From: Stictocephala bisonia
Taxonomy: Eukaryota > Arthropoda > Insecta > Hemiptera > Membracidae
Length of the DNA: 64,000 bases
Assembly: GCA_035578905.1 (NCBI GenBank)
Contig: JAQJVL010000671.1
Location: 93,436 to 157,435 of the forward strand
Reading direction: 5' to 3'
The position numbers were made by a program, and so were the translations under genes. Under the pieces are notes generated by a model that ran no database searches, was not told the origin of the DNA, and saw only the letters and a program-made list of their open reading frames with translations. Every line of letters starts with the position of its first letter. Positions within the stretch are counted from its first letter, which is position 1. Shown piece after piece: positions 47,809 to 59,035 of this stretch.

Positions 47809-47871
47809 AACATTTATGACGAAGTTTGTGGAAGCTAATGAAACTAAAACAAACATTTGAGTGGCTCTCAC

Positions 47872-48213
47872 CTGTGTATAAAGCCTGTAGTCAGTGAGTG
47901 AATGCCGTGAGTGGACTGTAGAGAGGACCAGGTGAGTGACAGACATGAGGACGGCCAGGGTGACCGACACTGGCCTGGGGACTGGGAGGACAGTGTGGGA
48001 CGCGACGACCAGAGCGAACAGGGGGAGTGGTACCGACGGCCCGCCTAGGACTAAGGTTCCAACAGTGATGAGGACGAGGACGGTTACAGCTGCCCCTCCA
48101 GAGGCCGAGGGGGAGTGCTGGAAGGCTGGAACTTGGGCGGCAGCCAGAACTACGAGGGTAACAACCAGCATGGCGGTGGAGATGGCCAGCGGGACGGAGA
48201 ACTGCAGATCTTC
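47872..48213 (-). CDS. Ac76E: Ac76E-like exon: first membrane cassette (TM1 to about TM5)
   Basis: This is the most 5' exon found; it has 114 codons and is phase 0 at both ends. The acceptor is TTTCATCCTCCAG and the donor is CACAG/GTGAGAG. It begins EDLQFSVPLAISTAML and is almost wholly hydrophobic, with segments such as VTVLVLITVGTLVL and VTLAVLMSVTHLVL separated by short polar turns, as expected for the first six-helix cassette. It ends DYRLYTQ and joins in phase to the exon at 34017, across a 13.9-kb intron full of repeats. It is GC-rich compared with its surroundings. The start codon is not here: the acceptor implies an upstream exon carrying the cytosolic N-terminus, which I could not identify between 48214 and 64000. 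Confidence 0.82.
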
Positions 48214-48861
48214 CTGGAGGATGAAATTGAAGTATTAGATACGTGTCAACACAGGACACTGTAATAAGATTATTAGAATAAGGATTACAATTTTGCTAGT
48301 AAAGAAATAACGATGGTTTACCCCCTCCCCCCTTAACAAACGAAGTGCAGTTTGTTTGTTAGTGACACCTTGACATTTTGAACCAAATTATTAAGAAGGA
48401 AAGGATAAGTCAAACTGACATGGGCATAAAATGGTTTGACGAACAGAAAATACAACTAAAAACAAAACAGCCTTTACTCCTTACAACTTGATGAAATTTC
48501 ATTACATTTACTGTGACCTACCAGTTTCACATTCATTATAACGAAGAAGAAAATCTGTAAGGCTCCATATTTATTCTTAGTTACAGTAAAAAACGAATAT
48601 AATAAAAGAAATAATATATGGGTCTATCAACTGAGAAAGACAGTTTATAAAGATAGATTTTGAACGGTATAGTGAAATTTATGAGGAAGGAAGCTTGGGT
48701 CACCACTGTAATTGAAGATATGATGCCTTGTCTGGAAGACGTGTCAAGTTCTTGACGAGAAAGTTTAACAAGTACAGTGGGTTGAAGCATGTAGAGTGCT
48801 AACTTGTCACTGTGACACCACAATGTCATAACAGACAGTAGTGACACTCTGTTAAAAATTA

Positions 48862-49115
48862 GCGACAAGCACGACGCTAGCGATCCTAGCGGCGGGAGCA
48901 GTGAGGCGCGTATTTCTGCACTATTTACATCCACAGATTTTATTAGTAAATGTCAATAATCATCATGGCACTTGTTCTATATTTACTATTCCACTTTTTT
49001 TCAAGACACAATGCTAACTCAGTATGGTGTTTTATACTGTGATGCTAATGTGTTATAGTTGTAAGCTCCTGCTATTAGGAGCGCTAGCGTCGTGCTATCT
49101 CCGCAACACTGCAAT
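48862..49115. repeat. Inverted GCTAGCG repeat element
   Basis: AGCACGACGCTAGCGATCCTA (from about 48869) has its reverse complement, with one change, at about 49080-49100 (GGAGCGCTAGCGTCGTGCT). Related sequence occurs at 24770-24800 and 25436-25456, around the Penelope insertion. Unclassified, possibly a MITE. Confidence 0.5.
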
Positions 49116-50147
49116 GGAAGTGTCGCTAGTTAATGAAATTATACTATGATAACATCTTAAAATCGTTATTTCATTAATCTAAACAGTTGTGACATATTGA
49201 TTTCTTTTACTTGTTCAGATGTTTTAAAAATGTTAATACACCCCAAATAAAATAGCTTCTGGTTTCATGGCTATATAATATACCGTATAACTACTTACAG
49301 ATTATGATATTTTTGAAATAACCAACTGACCACACGTTAACTATATTACATATTTTATTGCATTTCGAGAAACCATGATTAATAAACGTGATAGAGTAGT
49401 ATTAGAAAACATTAAGCTTTAAATTATGTGATTTGAGTTGAATGAATTTAAAGGAAACTAGAAAATGTGTTTATTATTACTAAAAATGTAATAAAAGGTT
49501 TAATATTATATTTTTCTATAGTCAGTTTTTATTCTATACTGTGCTACCTTTTCGTCTGATTACCTTGTAAATAATATAGATATCACCTTCACGTGGTTGT
49601 CACTGGAAAATGTAGATTCTAGTTATGACACCGGCTGCTTAAGCCTAAGTTCTGACATCAAGGGTAATAGCTAATAAATCCAGGAATATATTTACTAAAT
49701 TTGTATTATTATGAAACTTATTAATATTTTTTATTGAAAAAAATGCAATAAATTGTTTGTCGTGCGTTGAGAATAGAAATCACATGTGTAACAGTCTTAC
49801 AGGGAAAGGACGGTTTGTAAGCCTACTTTATAAGAGTAGATTGTTGCCTTAGCGAAAAGGCGAACTTTCAAATATAAACCTTTGCGGTTGGTTCCATAAG
49901 AGTCTCTTTAATCTAGAATATTGAAGCCCTCCACTTACTTGATAGTAAAAATCAAATTCTTGTGAGCAGTAAAAATGGTTAAATAACATTTCGGCATCGA
50001 TTAATACCGTTGCTACTTTGAGTTCAAAAGATGGTTAAATATGTGTCAAAAAATACGGTATAGACTGATCTTTCTCATAAAAAGTATAACATGTAACATA
50101 GTTTTAATTATTTATAAATTGAATAGTTATTTGTATTCTATCATATT

Positions 50148-50530
50148 TACAGGGTGTCCCAAAAGTAAAGTGCCAAACTTCGGTAAATAGTTATATAGGT
50201 CAAAATAAAGAGAAAATCAAAATATTTTTTTCCAAAAACACTTAGTTTACCAGATGTCCGCATTTTTTTTTTTTTTTTTTTAATCAGAACAGAATTTTTA
50301 TCTCCTAGTTGGCTTAACCGATCTTTATGTAACTCGCTAAGCATGTTACAATAATTACGATCTATTCTAGTAAAAATCAACTGAATCCAATAAAAAATGA
50401 CAAAATGGCGGCCTTTTGAATTTTTGCCGTTTTCTCGTAATTTCCGTTTAAAATATCGGCCATTAATATATAAAGCCATAATTTTTTTAGCTCCATTATA
50501 AAGAGCTAAAACAAAGGTAAAACCCAATTC
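50148..50530 (+). repeat. Repeat family starting ACAGGGTGTCCCAAAAGT
   Basis: ACAGGGTGTCCCAAAAGTAA and AAGTGCCAAACTTCG recur inverted at 58900-59035. A related ACACCCTGTA end lies at about 46131-46140, and all three neighbourhoods include GCGGCC/GCCATTTTG-like pieces. The long minus-strand frame here includes poly-lysine from a T run and is not a gene. Confidence 0.55.
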
Positions 50531-50925
50531 GTTACATTCTGGACAAATAATTTACCGTACGAATGAGAGATGTTAGTTGGATGCAACTCACATAATGGGT
50601 TATTTTAGAACATTCAAAGCATAGAACATTGAAGAAAAATAACAAAATTACACGTCTGACATCACGAGCGTAGCGCATTATCGAGTTGACACGCGAAGCG
50701 TGCGTGCTTGTGGTTCTTTATAAAATTACTATTTTAATAATTCAAAATAAATTTTAAAACGGATACAGTCACATTATGAAAAAGAAAAATTACGTAATTA
50801 AATAAATAAAAAAAAAACATTATTTAATTTTAGCAGTTCTAAAAGTGCAACCAGCTTTTTTGATGATTTACAAATTCAGTGTTCTTGTGATGATTTTTAT
50901 TACGACAATGCTTGTTTAAACAATT

Positions 50926-51055
50926 ATTGTACATAGTATGTAATTAGTTTAAACTATGTACAACGTGTATATATTCTGGACGTTAAAATTATTGTATATA
51001 GTATGTAATTAGTTTAAACTATGTACAACGTGTATATATTCTGGACGTTAAAATT
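50926..51055. repeat. 65-bp tandem duplication
   Basis: Two copies with period 65 (50926 and 50991) differ by about one base (ATTGTACATAG versus ATTGTATATAG). Each unit holds an inner inverted pair ACATAGT...AACTATGT. Confidence 0.92.
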
Positions 51056-51180
51056 ATTCAAGATGGTCAACATTGACGGTTTCATCAAGTTCGTGCACAT
51101 TGTGAAAAAATGTTTTTGCTACTTAAGATTAAACAAGTAGGAGTGAAGATCAATTAGGAAATTAAATATTTTATAATCCT

Positions 51181-51590
51181 TACGTGTAATACGTGAAGCC
51201 GTTTTTTGTCATCTTAACCCCTCCCTTATTTCTTGACTAATTTAAACGGTTGAGATGTCAAAACATTTGCTTTCTGTTCTTAATTGGGAAGCCCTCAAAG
51301 TTCGTTTTTCGTCCATAAGAATAACATGGAGATACAGTAGATTTGAGCAGATCGAAAAATAACAGCTGTTCAAATGTAAGTACTGATTTTCAAATAGTTC
51401 TAACAGCTGTTGGAAAGTAAACAATGGTGTTTTTAATATTGAGAAGGTTAGACTTTTCATAATTTTGAACCGGGGTAGGTTGTAAGCGTGGTTTTATTTA
51501 CATTCGATTGAAGTAAAAAAATCACTGCCGAGTTGTAACGAGCGCAGCGAGGGACGGGGTTGGCGCGTGAAGCGTGCAGGAGTGTCTCCT
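51181..51590 (+). mobile_element. Helitron-like non-autonomous element, second family member
   Basis: The right end has GCGCGTGAAGCGTGC followed by AGGAG-TGT-CTCCT, paralleling 44607-44634. The left part (TACGTGAAGC, CTCCCTTATTTCTTGACTAA, TTTAAACGGTT) recurs at 60090-60150. No coding capacity. Confidence 0.4.
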
Positions 51591-52152
51591 TGTAATAAAA
51601 TATTCTTTGGATTATGTGCCGAACATCTTTTGTTATCCAAAAGAAGATTCTCAGATTTAAAGCAGTGCTGTTGGAATTAGCATTGTTAATTAGAGATAAG
51701 TGAATTACTAAAGTGTTCGTCCTAGAGGCAACAATCGTATTTAGATGTAAATGAATTTAATTGTTTTGCATTGCAGCATTTCTGTGAGGACAAACAAAAT
51801 AATCCACACCAAAGTGAAATCCATAGAGTAAAGTGGTAAAACAGACTTTATCAACCTAACGGTGAGAGTGTATTGTATGTTTGGAAATGAGTTTAAACAT
51901 ATTCAAAAGGTGTCGAATCTTGGTTATAGTTATTTGAAGAAATCACTCAACTGGTACGAGAGTCAACGACCGTCGTAATGATATAGTTAATAAAAATTAT
52001 ATCAGATTTCAAATACTGATTATATGAAAATAATGTGAAATCGTAAGCCAGTCATTGTTTTAATGATCTATATCGATTAGTCATGTTTAGGTAAAATTCT
52101 TCGGTTAATGAATTGAATAAAAAATAAGTGAAAATTTACACAAAATACGTCT

Positions 52153-52289
52153 GGGACAGTAACAGTTACGAGTAACATATCAGTTACGAGTAACATATCA
52201 GTAACGAGTAACATATTAGTTACGAGTAACATATCAGTTACAAGAAACATATCAGTTACAAGTAACATATCAGTTACAAGTAACATATC
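52153..52289. repeat. 18-bp tandem repeat, about seven copies
   Basis: Units like CAGTTACGAGTAACATAT repeat with few changes. The period is a multiple of 3, so a minus-strand frame reads LLVTDM repeatedly; this is a by-product. Confidence 0.93.
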
Positions 52290-52463
52290 AAAAAGTACAA
52301 ATACATAGTACGGTGATCGTGGTAAACCACGTCCTCGGATGTATTCTCAATTTTTTTATTTTCAGACATTAGACACCGTCACAACTTTGTGCATATTTTA
52401 AGGCAAATATGAATGATTGCACGAGTGTAGAAGGTCTGTGCAGTCTGGTTTTTAACTGAGTTT

Positions 52464-52645
52464 GACTTATGACTATCATCCAACATGGACACCCCATACT
52501 TCTCTAGTAGTGTTCACGCCGATAGCAACCATTAAGCGGACGCCTTGTCAGTATTAAGAGGGCTGACCATAGAACCTATCTCCTACAATCTCCACAACTC
52601 TTTGTCCCAAAGTAGCTGGGTTAAAGCACTGCGCCACTAACAGCT
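52464..52645 (-). repeat. SINE family A, 5' half
   Basis: Minus-strand reading begins TTAGTGGCGCAGTGCTTTAA and follows family A to the ATGGATGATAG-like block. The 3' tail is missing. It directly precedes the LINE at 52652. Confidence 0.8.
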
Positions 52646-52651
52646 AAGAGG

Positions 52652-54252
52652 AAGATCGTTTTTCCTAAGATCTGAAAAGTTTAAAAAAACTGTTCCTATC
52701 TACAAGAAATATGTTAGAAGAGACCCATCAAGCCAATTTCATTAGTTCCAGTATTCGGAAAGGTTGTAGAGATAATAATTAAAAATCAAATCTTTGAATA
52801 TTTCAATAAGAATAATCCTTTTAGACCGTTGCAGTTTGGGTTTATCCCTGGGAGGTCAACTGTCAAGGCTGTGGAGTCACTAGTTGATGAGATTTTGTTA
52901 GCTTTTGAGAGTAAGAAGGTAGTGTGTTCTGCCTTAATAGATTTCAGTAAAGCCTTTAACACTATCCCCTTAACATTATCATTCAGAAATTGGAATTTTA
53001 TGGTGTTAAAAATAATGTTCTTAAAGTATTCAAATCTTACTTGGAAGACAGAAAACAATTGGTGGTTGTTGGTAGTAGAAAATCTGGTCTCAAAGAGGTT
53101 ACATTGGGTGTTTCTCAAGGGTAAATTTTGGGCCCATTTTTGTTCTTAGTCGCTGTAAATGATCTACCATCATATATGTAAAAAATACCATGTTACAGTA
53201 TATGCAGACGACACAACCTTTAATGAAATTGATTATGGTATACAAATTGCCCATAACAAACTCAATAAGGTGATATTAAAATTAAACTTTTGGTTTGATT
53301 CGAATAATTTAAAGGTTAACGTGGACAAAACTGAAGAAATTGTCTTTAGTCTTAACCAAATCTATTTGGAAAATAAATCAGTTAGGATTTTGGGACTTCT
53401 TTTGGACAGCAAGTTATCTTGGGATGCACAAAAAACATTATCTCTAAACTATTTAGAGTACTATTTCTTTTACGAAATTTGAAAAAATGTGTCAGTCGTA
53501 ATTTGCTACTTACAGCTTATTATGCGTTTTTTCAACCTCATCTCTTATACGGTATTAGGCTCTTATGGGGAAAAAGCCGTGGAGCAGCTAAAGCTTTTAT
53601 CTGCCAAAATAAGGCTGTACGAATTATCATGGGGATAAGAAACACAGAGAGTTGTGTTAATTTCTTTTCAAGGAGTTAAGAATCATGACGCTGCCTAGTT
53701 TATATTTGTATTGTAACATTCTTCATATTAAGGAAAATCTGCATAATTATAGAAATAGATCGATTGTTCATGAACATGCAACAAGAAATCACTCTCCATT
53801 AGACTAAGCAAGTCCGTAGAAAGTCACCTTTATATGCAACTTAAACTTTTTAATAAACTCCCTTACTCTGCATCAAACGTTGCATTAAATAAATTTAAAG
53901 CCATTCTCAAAGATTGGTTTTGTACAAAGGGTCTCTGCAACGTGAATGATTTCTTGGAGCATAATCTTGCTGATTTGGTATTTGATTAAACTGTTTAAAT
54001 TTTCAACACAGTTTTCATATTGAGATATTTAGTTGTTTTCCTGTTTTCTTATGACTCTTGTAAGACTTTTTCTGATTCTTGTTTAACTTATTGCTTTACG
54101 ATTGTTTAACTTGCCATAACTTAAATTCTGTTTTATTGAACACTAATTTATCTGTAATATTTAATGTTATAATACGTGTCGTTCATTTTGTAACTGACGA
54201 TGTCTATTGTAATACGTAATATTACTTAATGTCAAATAAAGATCTTGAATCC
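52652..54252 (+). pseudogene. LINE reverse transcriptase, 5'-truncated and frameshifted
   Basis: In shifting frames it reads VPVFGKVVE, PLQFGFIPGRSTVKAVESLV, ALIDFSKAFNTI (motif A), VSQG-ILGP-like (motif B, damaged), VYADDTTF (motif C, YADD at 53201-53212), SVRILGLLLDSKLSWDAQ and LLTAYYAFFQPHLLYGIRLL. Near the end it reads KLFNKLPYSASNVALNKFKA and VNDFLEHN. A noncoding 3' region ends AATAAAGATCTTGAAT at about 54252. It belongs to a different subfamily from the copy at 36497-35118. Confidence 0.9.
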
Positions 54253-55004
54253 TGAGGGCCTCCCAAATAAATGATATAGCAATCTTACTTCCTTTGTGCG
54301 TCTCTTTGGTCTGAGGATGATAAATGTGGTCGACTGTTATAGATCTCCATTTTGCATATTTGTACTTTTGTACTTATATTGTTTAACTTGATTCGTACTT
54401 CCTGCCAATACGTGATGTGTTAAGTACGAAAGCACGGTTCAACGGTGCCGTCAAATAGAGAATTCAAGTAAATGCTGTTCCTTGAATTATTTATTATAAT
54501 TGATTTTCAGATGACACCAATTGTTTGATGTTTTATTCAAGCACATATAAACTTCATTTGTCAGTTGGTTGTCCTTTTTATTTCAGGAAAAAATTTGTGT
54601 TTACTATAAGAAACTATCATATTGATTACAGAGTCAATTATTGGACATATTACTATGTACGAGTAGTACACCTATAGTATGAATTGTATTAGTAATAGGT
54701 GTAGTCTTGTTACAAACACAGGTCACCTAAACATGTTCATTGTCATTCATTCTAGAAAAAACCTTGATTGTATTGATTTCTTCGAGTATCAGTAATAATT
54801 TAGCTAAGAAGTTGTTACCTGGTAAACTGAATATTTTTACCTGGAAATATTATAAACAATTCCATATATTAAATTAGACTTTATAGATATTACTTCATAG
54901 TGTATGTTATACGCATTTTTCTAGATTTAAAATTTCGTCTATCTAAAATAAAACGCCTCATATTTTTGGGGACTCATGTATTGCAATAATATTGAATATT
55001 TTTT

Positions 55005-55226
55005 TTAAGAAGACGCCGATCTCCTTCATAGCCTTACTCTGCCCATTCCTCATATACTATTGATCTATGCGAGGAACTTATTCAGGCAGAGTAAGGAGGC
55101 GAACCAGTGCAGTAGAAGGTTATTATTACTGATAAATCTTCCAATCTAGGCCGGATTCGAACCAGCCCTATCTCTATCCCAAGATCAAACTCCTTACGTC
55201 TTGGACCGCTCGGCCACTGGCTCGCC
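55005..55226 (-). repeat. SINE family C copy (best preserved tRNA-like head)
   Basis: The minus strand starts GGCGAGCCAGTGGCCGAGCG, then GTCCAAGACG, and has GGTTCGAATCCGGCC as B-box/T-arm. The body holds the inverted TTACTCTGCC/GGCAGAGTAA pair. The tail reads GGAGATCGGCGTCTTCTTAA and runs into A's. Confidence 0.9.
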
Positions 55227-55644
55227 CTATGATTAAATTTTATTATAAGTAGCATTAAATAAGAAATTCGTCTTACACGTTGCATTGTTAGCCATAAAAT
55301 ATTTGTGTAACTTATATTTACCAAATTAAAATCAAAATAACTATATTTTAGTTTTTGATTTAACAAAACAATATTGAACTAAATCCTTGAATTCTCTTTA
55401 AAGTTTAATCTGAAGTGAAAATTAAAGACTGAAAATATGAAAGATTTGGTTCATTTTATATCAGAAACAAAATAATATGACAGTGGTCGTTTAAAAAAAT
55501 AATAATTTCGATTTAATTGGCTATTTTGTTGGTTATGTAACTATTTATTATTTCATTTATTATTCTCCAAAACCTGTATAAGCTTGTCAATGTTTAATGA
55601 TAGAACAATTACACTTGACATAATACAATTACAGGATCTATAAT

Positions 55645-56084
55645 GGTGGCGCAGCGCTGTAACCCAGCTACTTGGGGACAAAGTGTTTGGGAGATTGTAG
55701 GCGATAGGTTCTATGCTCGGTAGTTCTCTTAATACCAACATGGCGTCCGCTTGGTGGTTGCTATCGGCGTGGACACTACTAGAGAAATCTGGGGTGTCCA
55801 CGTTGGGTGGTAATCATTGTGCGGATGTTGTGTGGGGGAGATAACTGAGTATGAGGCTTGTCAATTAGCTGAAAATCAGACCAGAACTACGTGGTTCGGA
55901 TTCCACGTAAAGCTGTAGGTCCCTTAGTTGCCCTGGCTGTTGGGCTATTAATAAATTGCCCTTTCTGAGGAACAGTTGAACTCAGTTAGTAACCAGACTA
56001 CACTCATCCACACTCATCATACACTCATATAATCATTCATATTCGCCTTAAAATACCAACAACGTTGTGTCGGCGTCTTATATG
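55645..56084 (+). repeat. SINE family A, reference copy
   Basis: It starts GGTGGCGCAGCGCTGTAACC, which resembles an A box (TGGCGCAGCGC); a weak B-box-like GGTTCTATGCT lies about 60 bases on. The middle has GGGGTGTCCACGTTGGGTGG and GAAAATCAGACCAGAACTAC. The tail has ACTCATCCACACTCATC and ends TCGGCGTCTT. About 440 bases. Confidence 0.85.
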
Positions 56085-56454
56085 TAAGAATGTAAGAATA
56101 TAAAAAAAATCTATAAAACCTGCCGCACTAGAAAGTTAATACTATGGTGGAATGTAAAGTAAATAAAAAAAGTGTTTGACATTTTTCTTATTGCGGTTAT
56201 TATGTGTTTTCTAGCGACTATCACAAGTAGTCTATCGGTGTAGTGTACGGAGGGGGGGGATCATCCCCCGACATAATGTGTAATGGATCTACATTCTCAG
56301 TGGTAACGAATTGCAAAGGCCATAAATATACTTGGATAATGATTTTAAAAAGTTAAAAAAATAGGTTTAAAATGTTATTTTTAGCTAAAATAACAGGTTG
56401 TATGCTTAAAAACAATATTAAACATCAATAATAAAGACCTGCGTGGTCTGAAAA

Positions 56455-56585
56455 GAAAAAGGCCAATGGTTGGTCGATGGCTGTTTTCTTATCGGTCTGA
56501 ATTACCTTCTGGTCGTGAATTTTCTTCTTTTACGGGCTTTATTTACGACTGCTTCGTGATTTCTTTTAAAGAAGCTCTTCTATTT
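56455..56585 (+). repeat. Unclassified repeat shared with 59820-59960
   Basis: TCGGTCTGAATTACCTTCT, a TTTACG-rich stretch and CTTCGTGATTTCTTTT recur as TCAGTCTGAATTACCATCT and TTTCGTGATTTATTTT at 59820-59960. No coding capacity is seen. Confidence 0.45.
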
Positions 56586-56589
56586 ATTT

Positions 56590-56870
56590 ATTTTTTTCTT
56601 AAGACACCGATCGTCAAGATTGACGAATATGGATTGCAAATGAGTGCGATGAGTGAAGATGAGTGAATGTAGTCATTGTTACAAACGAAGGCTGAGAATT
56701 CGTTAGAAATGATCATTAATAAAAATAGTCCAATGACAAATGAACAGCCGGTGGTCATCAGCTGATCCCTCTCAAAATGTGTCATGACTCTGATTGGGAT
56801 CGAAGCGAGAATATTTGCATATGAAGCTGGACTACCAACTACGCTACCGACAAACTCTGTTTAAAGCATT
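56590..56870 (-). repeat. SINE family B, reference copy (tRNA-derived)
   Basis: The minus-strand head reads GGTAGCGTAGTTGGTAGTCC (A box TAGCGTAGTTGG) and GCTTCGATCCC (B box) about 36 bases later, the spacing of a tRNA promoter. The body includes GCTGATGACCACCGGCTGTT and AATGACTACATTCACTCATC. The tail is GATCGGTGTCTTAAG followed by an A-rich AAATAAATAAATA. Confidence 0.9.
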
Positions 56871-58879
56871 GCATAAATATTCAAAATAATTACGTATGTT
56901 TTTCAAAATACAGTATTTAAATGAGAGAAAATGATGTGAGTAAAAAAAGGTAAAAATTTAAAAAGTAACAATTTAACAAATTAAGTCTTTTAATTTATTA
57001 TCTACAATATTACTAATTTTATTCTCACTAATTACTAAAAATTAGTATGTAATTGTTTTTTAAAAACATTTAATCTATTTTAATATTGACTCTTGAGAAA
57101 ACCAAGATCAAATTAATGCTGTGATGTAGGATAAGAGGGGAAAACGGAATTCTTAACACTGCATTTCTATAATATACTAATATTCAACTGCATAACTCTA
57201 TAATACCTATTTTTCAATTATTCTACTGTTTACATTCAATCATTTTTTTAATACTTATTTAGACATTCTTAAGTTACCGTTTACAATTAATTACATATTT
57301 ATCGTGTTTTTAATACATTCATATCATAAATTCCTTTAAAACATAACTTTCCACATTTAATGAACGTAACAGCATCATTGAGGTTGTGTAAGTCAAAATT
57401 ATCAGCACATATAAACATTAAGTAAAACACATTTAATTGTACTTTACTGGGTATTTTTGTCTAAGGACCCCACAAATTCCAAAGAGGTCAAGTTCATTTT
57501 GTGACATCAGTTAAAACTTTGATACATAATAAATTCTATAAGCAAAAATCATGAAAACTTTTGCAAAATCAATTGTTTGTCATGGACGACAACAATGATG
57601 ATTAATCGGCCATTAATGTTTTAGACTGTTTTAGACATTTTTCAGGAATTAAGACTCACCCTTGGGTTTCGTGCAGTTATTTATCCATCGAGTCTACAAA
57701 CTTCACTCAGCCATTTATTTTATTAACTAAGACTTGCTTAGTTTTTACCAAGTGAAATTCATCAGCTTAATCCTCCTCAGTTTCTTGGGGTATTTTGGTC
57801 TTGGGCTTAGGGTTGTAATTTGTTCTTTAGGGAGTTAGTTAAAGTACCTACTATTAAGATAAACACTCACCAACAAACACGTACAATCCCTCACAGGTTA
57901 AACCACTCCTCCCAACCCCCTTACCCCGTGGCCAAGCTGATTATAATTCATCTACACAATTCACGTAAAGCTTGTAAGACCTGTCTCCTGAGCCAGGCAA
58001 TTTTTATCTAAGTACTTCTGTAGTGGGTTTTACAAACTAAATATTTATGACTAAGGCATTGTTTTCTAAAATGAGCAGCCCTTCTATACACCTGTTACCT
58101 TGTGGTCTTTGGTGCAGAAATTTTACAGTATTAAACGCCGGCTTGTCCATGTCAACAACTTTATGAACAGAAAATTGAAAAGTTCAGATGAAATTGGAAC
58201 ACACTTCAAAAGTCATGTGACACGAATTATGGTGTATACTTTTATTTTACGTGAGAAAGTTCGATATAGTCCATGGGCTTGATTCTATCGAGTAAAAATA
58301 GTCTACAGCTAATTCAAATCGATGAATGATTGAAGATACAATCGAGTAAAAAATAGTCGATTAGAAAATTGAGAAGTGTAGCTGTTTATTATACGACTGT
58401 CAACAAAAAAAGACTGTTATGTTACACCTGGGTGGTTACAAAAAGTTTGTACCCACATCAATTTTAAATTTATTAATCGACGATTTAAATTTTCCTTAGC
58501 TCATTGAATTCTTCTCGACACCTAGTGTGGTGTGGCACAGGATTGTACAGTGTAGGATTACGCAGGATATACATGTCTTTATTAAAACATGGTTGTTAAG
58601 ATGGGCGATTCCTAAAATAAAAAACAAGGATTTTTATTTCAAGGATTCAGTCAGTTATATGTATGTGAAGAACCATTTTACTGTACAATAAGTATATTTA
58701 AAAAAATTAAATATTTTTGTATTTGTTTACAACTACATGCGCGACACTTTTAATGTAATTATTGACAATTTTTAATTAAAAATCTCTTCATATAAATTTA
58801 TGGTCCACTATAATCATACAATATTCACTCATTATAATGATGAGCACGGATCGTACAGGTGAAACATAAAGATCGGTTA

Positions 58880-59035
58880 AGCTAACTCGGAGATGAAAAT
58901 TCTGTTGTAAAGAAATTTATCCATATCGGGTAAACGAAGCGTTTTTGGAAAATGTTTATTCTTGATTTTTCCCTTTATTATGACCTATATAACCATTTAA
59001 CGAAGTTTGGCACTTTACTTTTGGGACACTCTGTC
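58880..59035 (-). repeat. Repeat family ACAGGGTGTCCC, inverted copy
   Basis: CGAAGTTTGGCACTTTACTT and TTGGGACACTCTGT are the reverse complement of the start of the copy at 50148. Confidence 0.6.

Larger units (their letters stand above)
34018..47871. other. 13.9-kb intron between the first two exons found
   Basis: It holds LINE, SINE, minisatellite, AT-microsatellite and Helitron-like sequences, listed individually. 34080-35117, 36746-37950, 41230-43380 and 45300-47580 contain nothing I can name, apart from an exon-like stretch at 43380-43749. Confidence 0.6.
2933..48213 (-). other. Ac76E: Adenylyl cyclase gene span (Ac76E-like), partial at both ends
   Basis: Fourteen minus-strand exons join in phase to 2292 coding bases (764 codons) with no stop. 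The order is the class III membrane adenylyl cyclase layout: membrane cassette 1, C1a, C1b, membrane cassette 2, start of C2. The enzyme (EC 4.6.1.1) converts ATP to cAMP and pyrophosphate at the plasma membrane. Assignment to Ac76E rests on the stretch VKRSIMLKMADAC before C1a, the C1a block [15 protein letters not shown], and the C1b blocks MTKYVECWGADKPFAN and SIAMIESNLLP, as I remember the family. The N-terminal exon and the C2a exons are missing from the window. Introns run from about 0.56 to 13.9 kb. Confidence 0.88.

Noticed and set aside
47806..48259. Overlapping frames on both strands over the first exon
   Set aside because: Only the frame beginning EDLQFSVPLAI is hydrophobic in membrane-helix periodicity and joins the next exon; the others are GC-rich shadows.
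48581..48934. N-terminal cyclase exon (117-residue minus-strand frame)
   Set aside because: No cyclase features or membrane-entry motif; it overlaps the inverted GCTAGCG repeat.
50147..50527. 126-residue minus-strand frame
   Set aside because: It contains a poly-Lys run from a T tract and lies in an interspersed repeat.
52077..52286. Frame with repeated LLVTDM
   Set aside because: It is the translation of an 18-bp tandem repeat.
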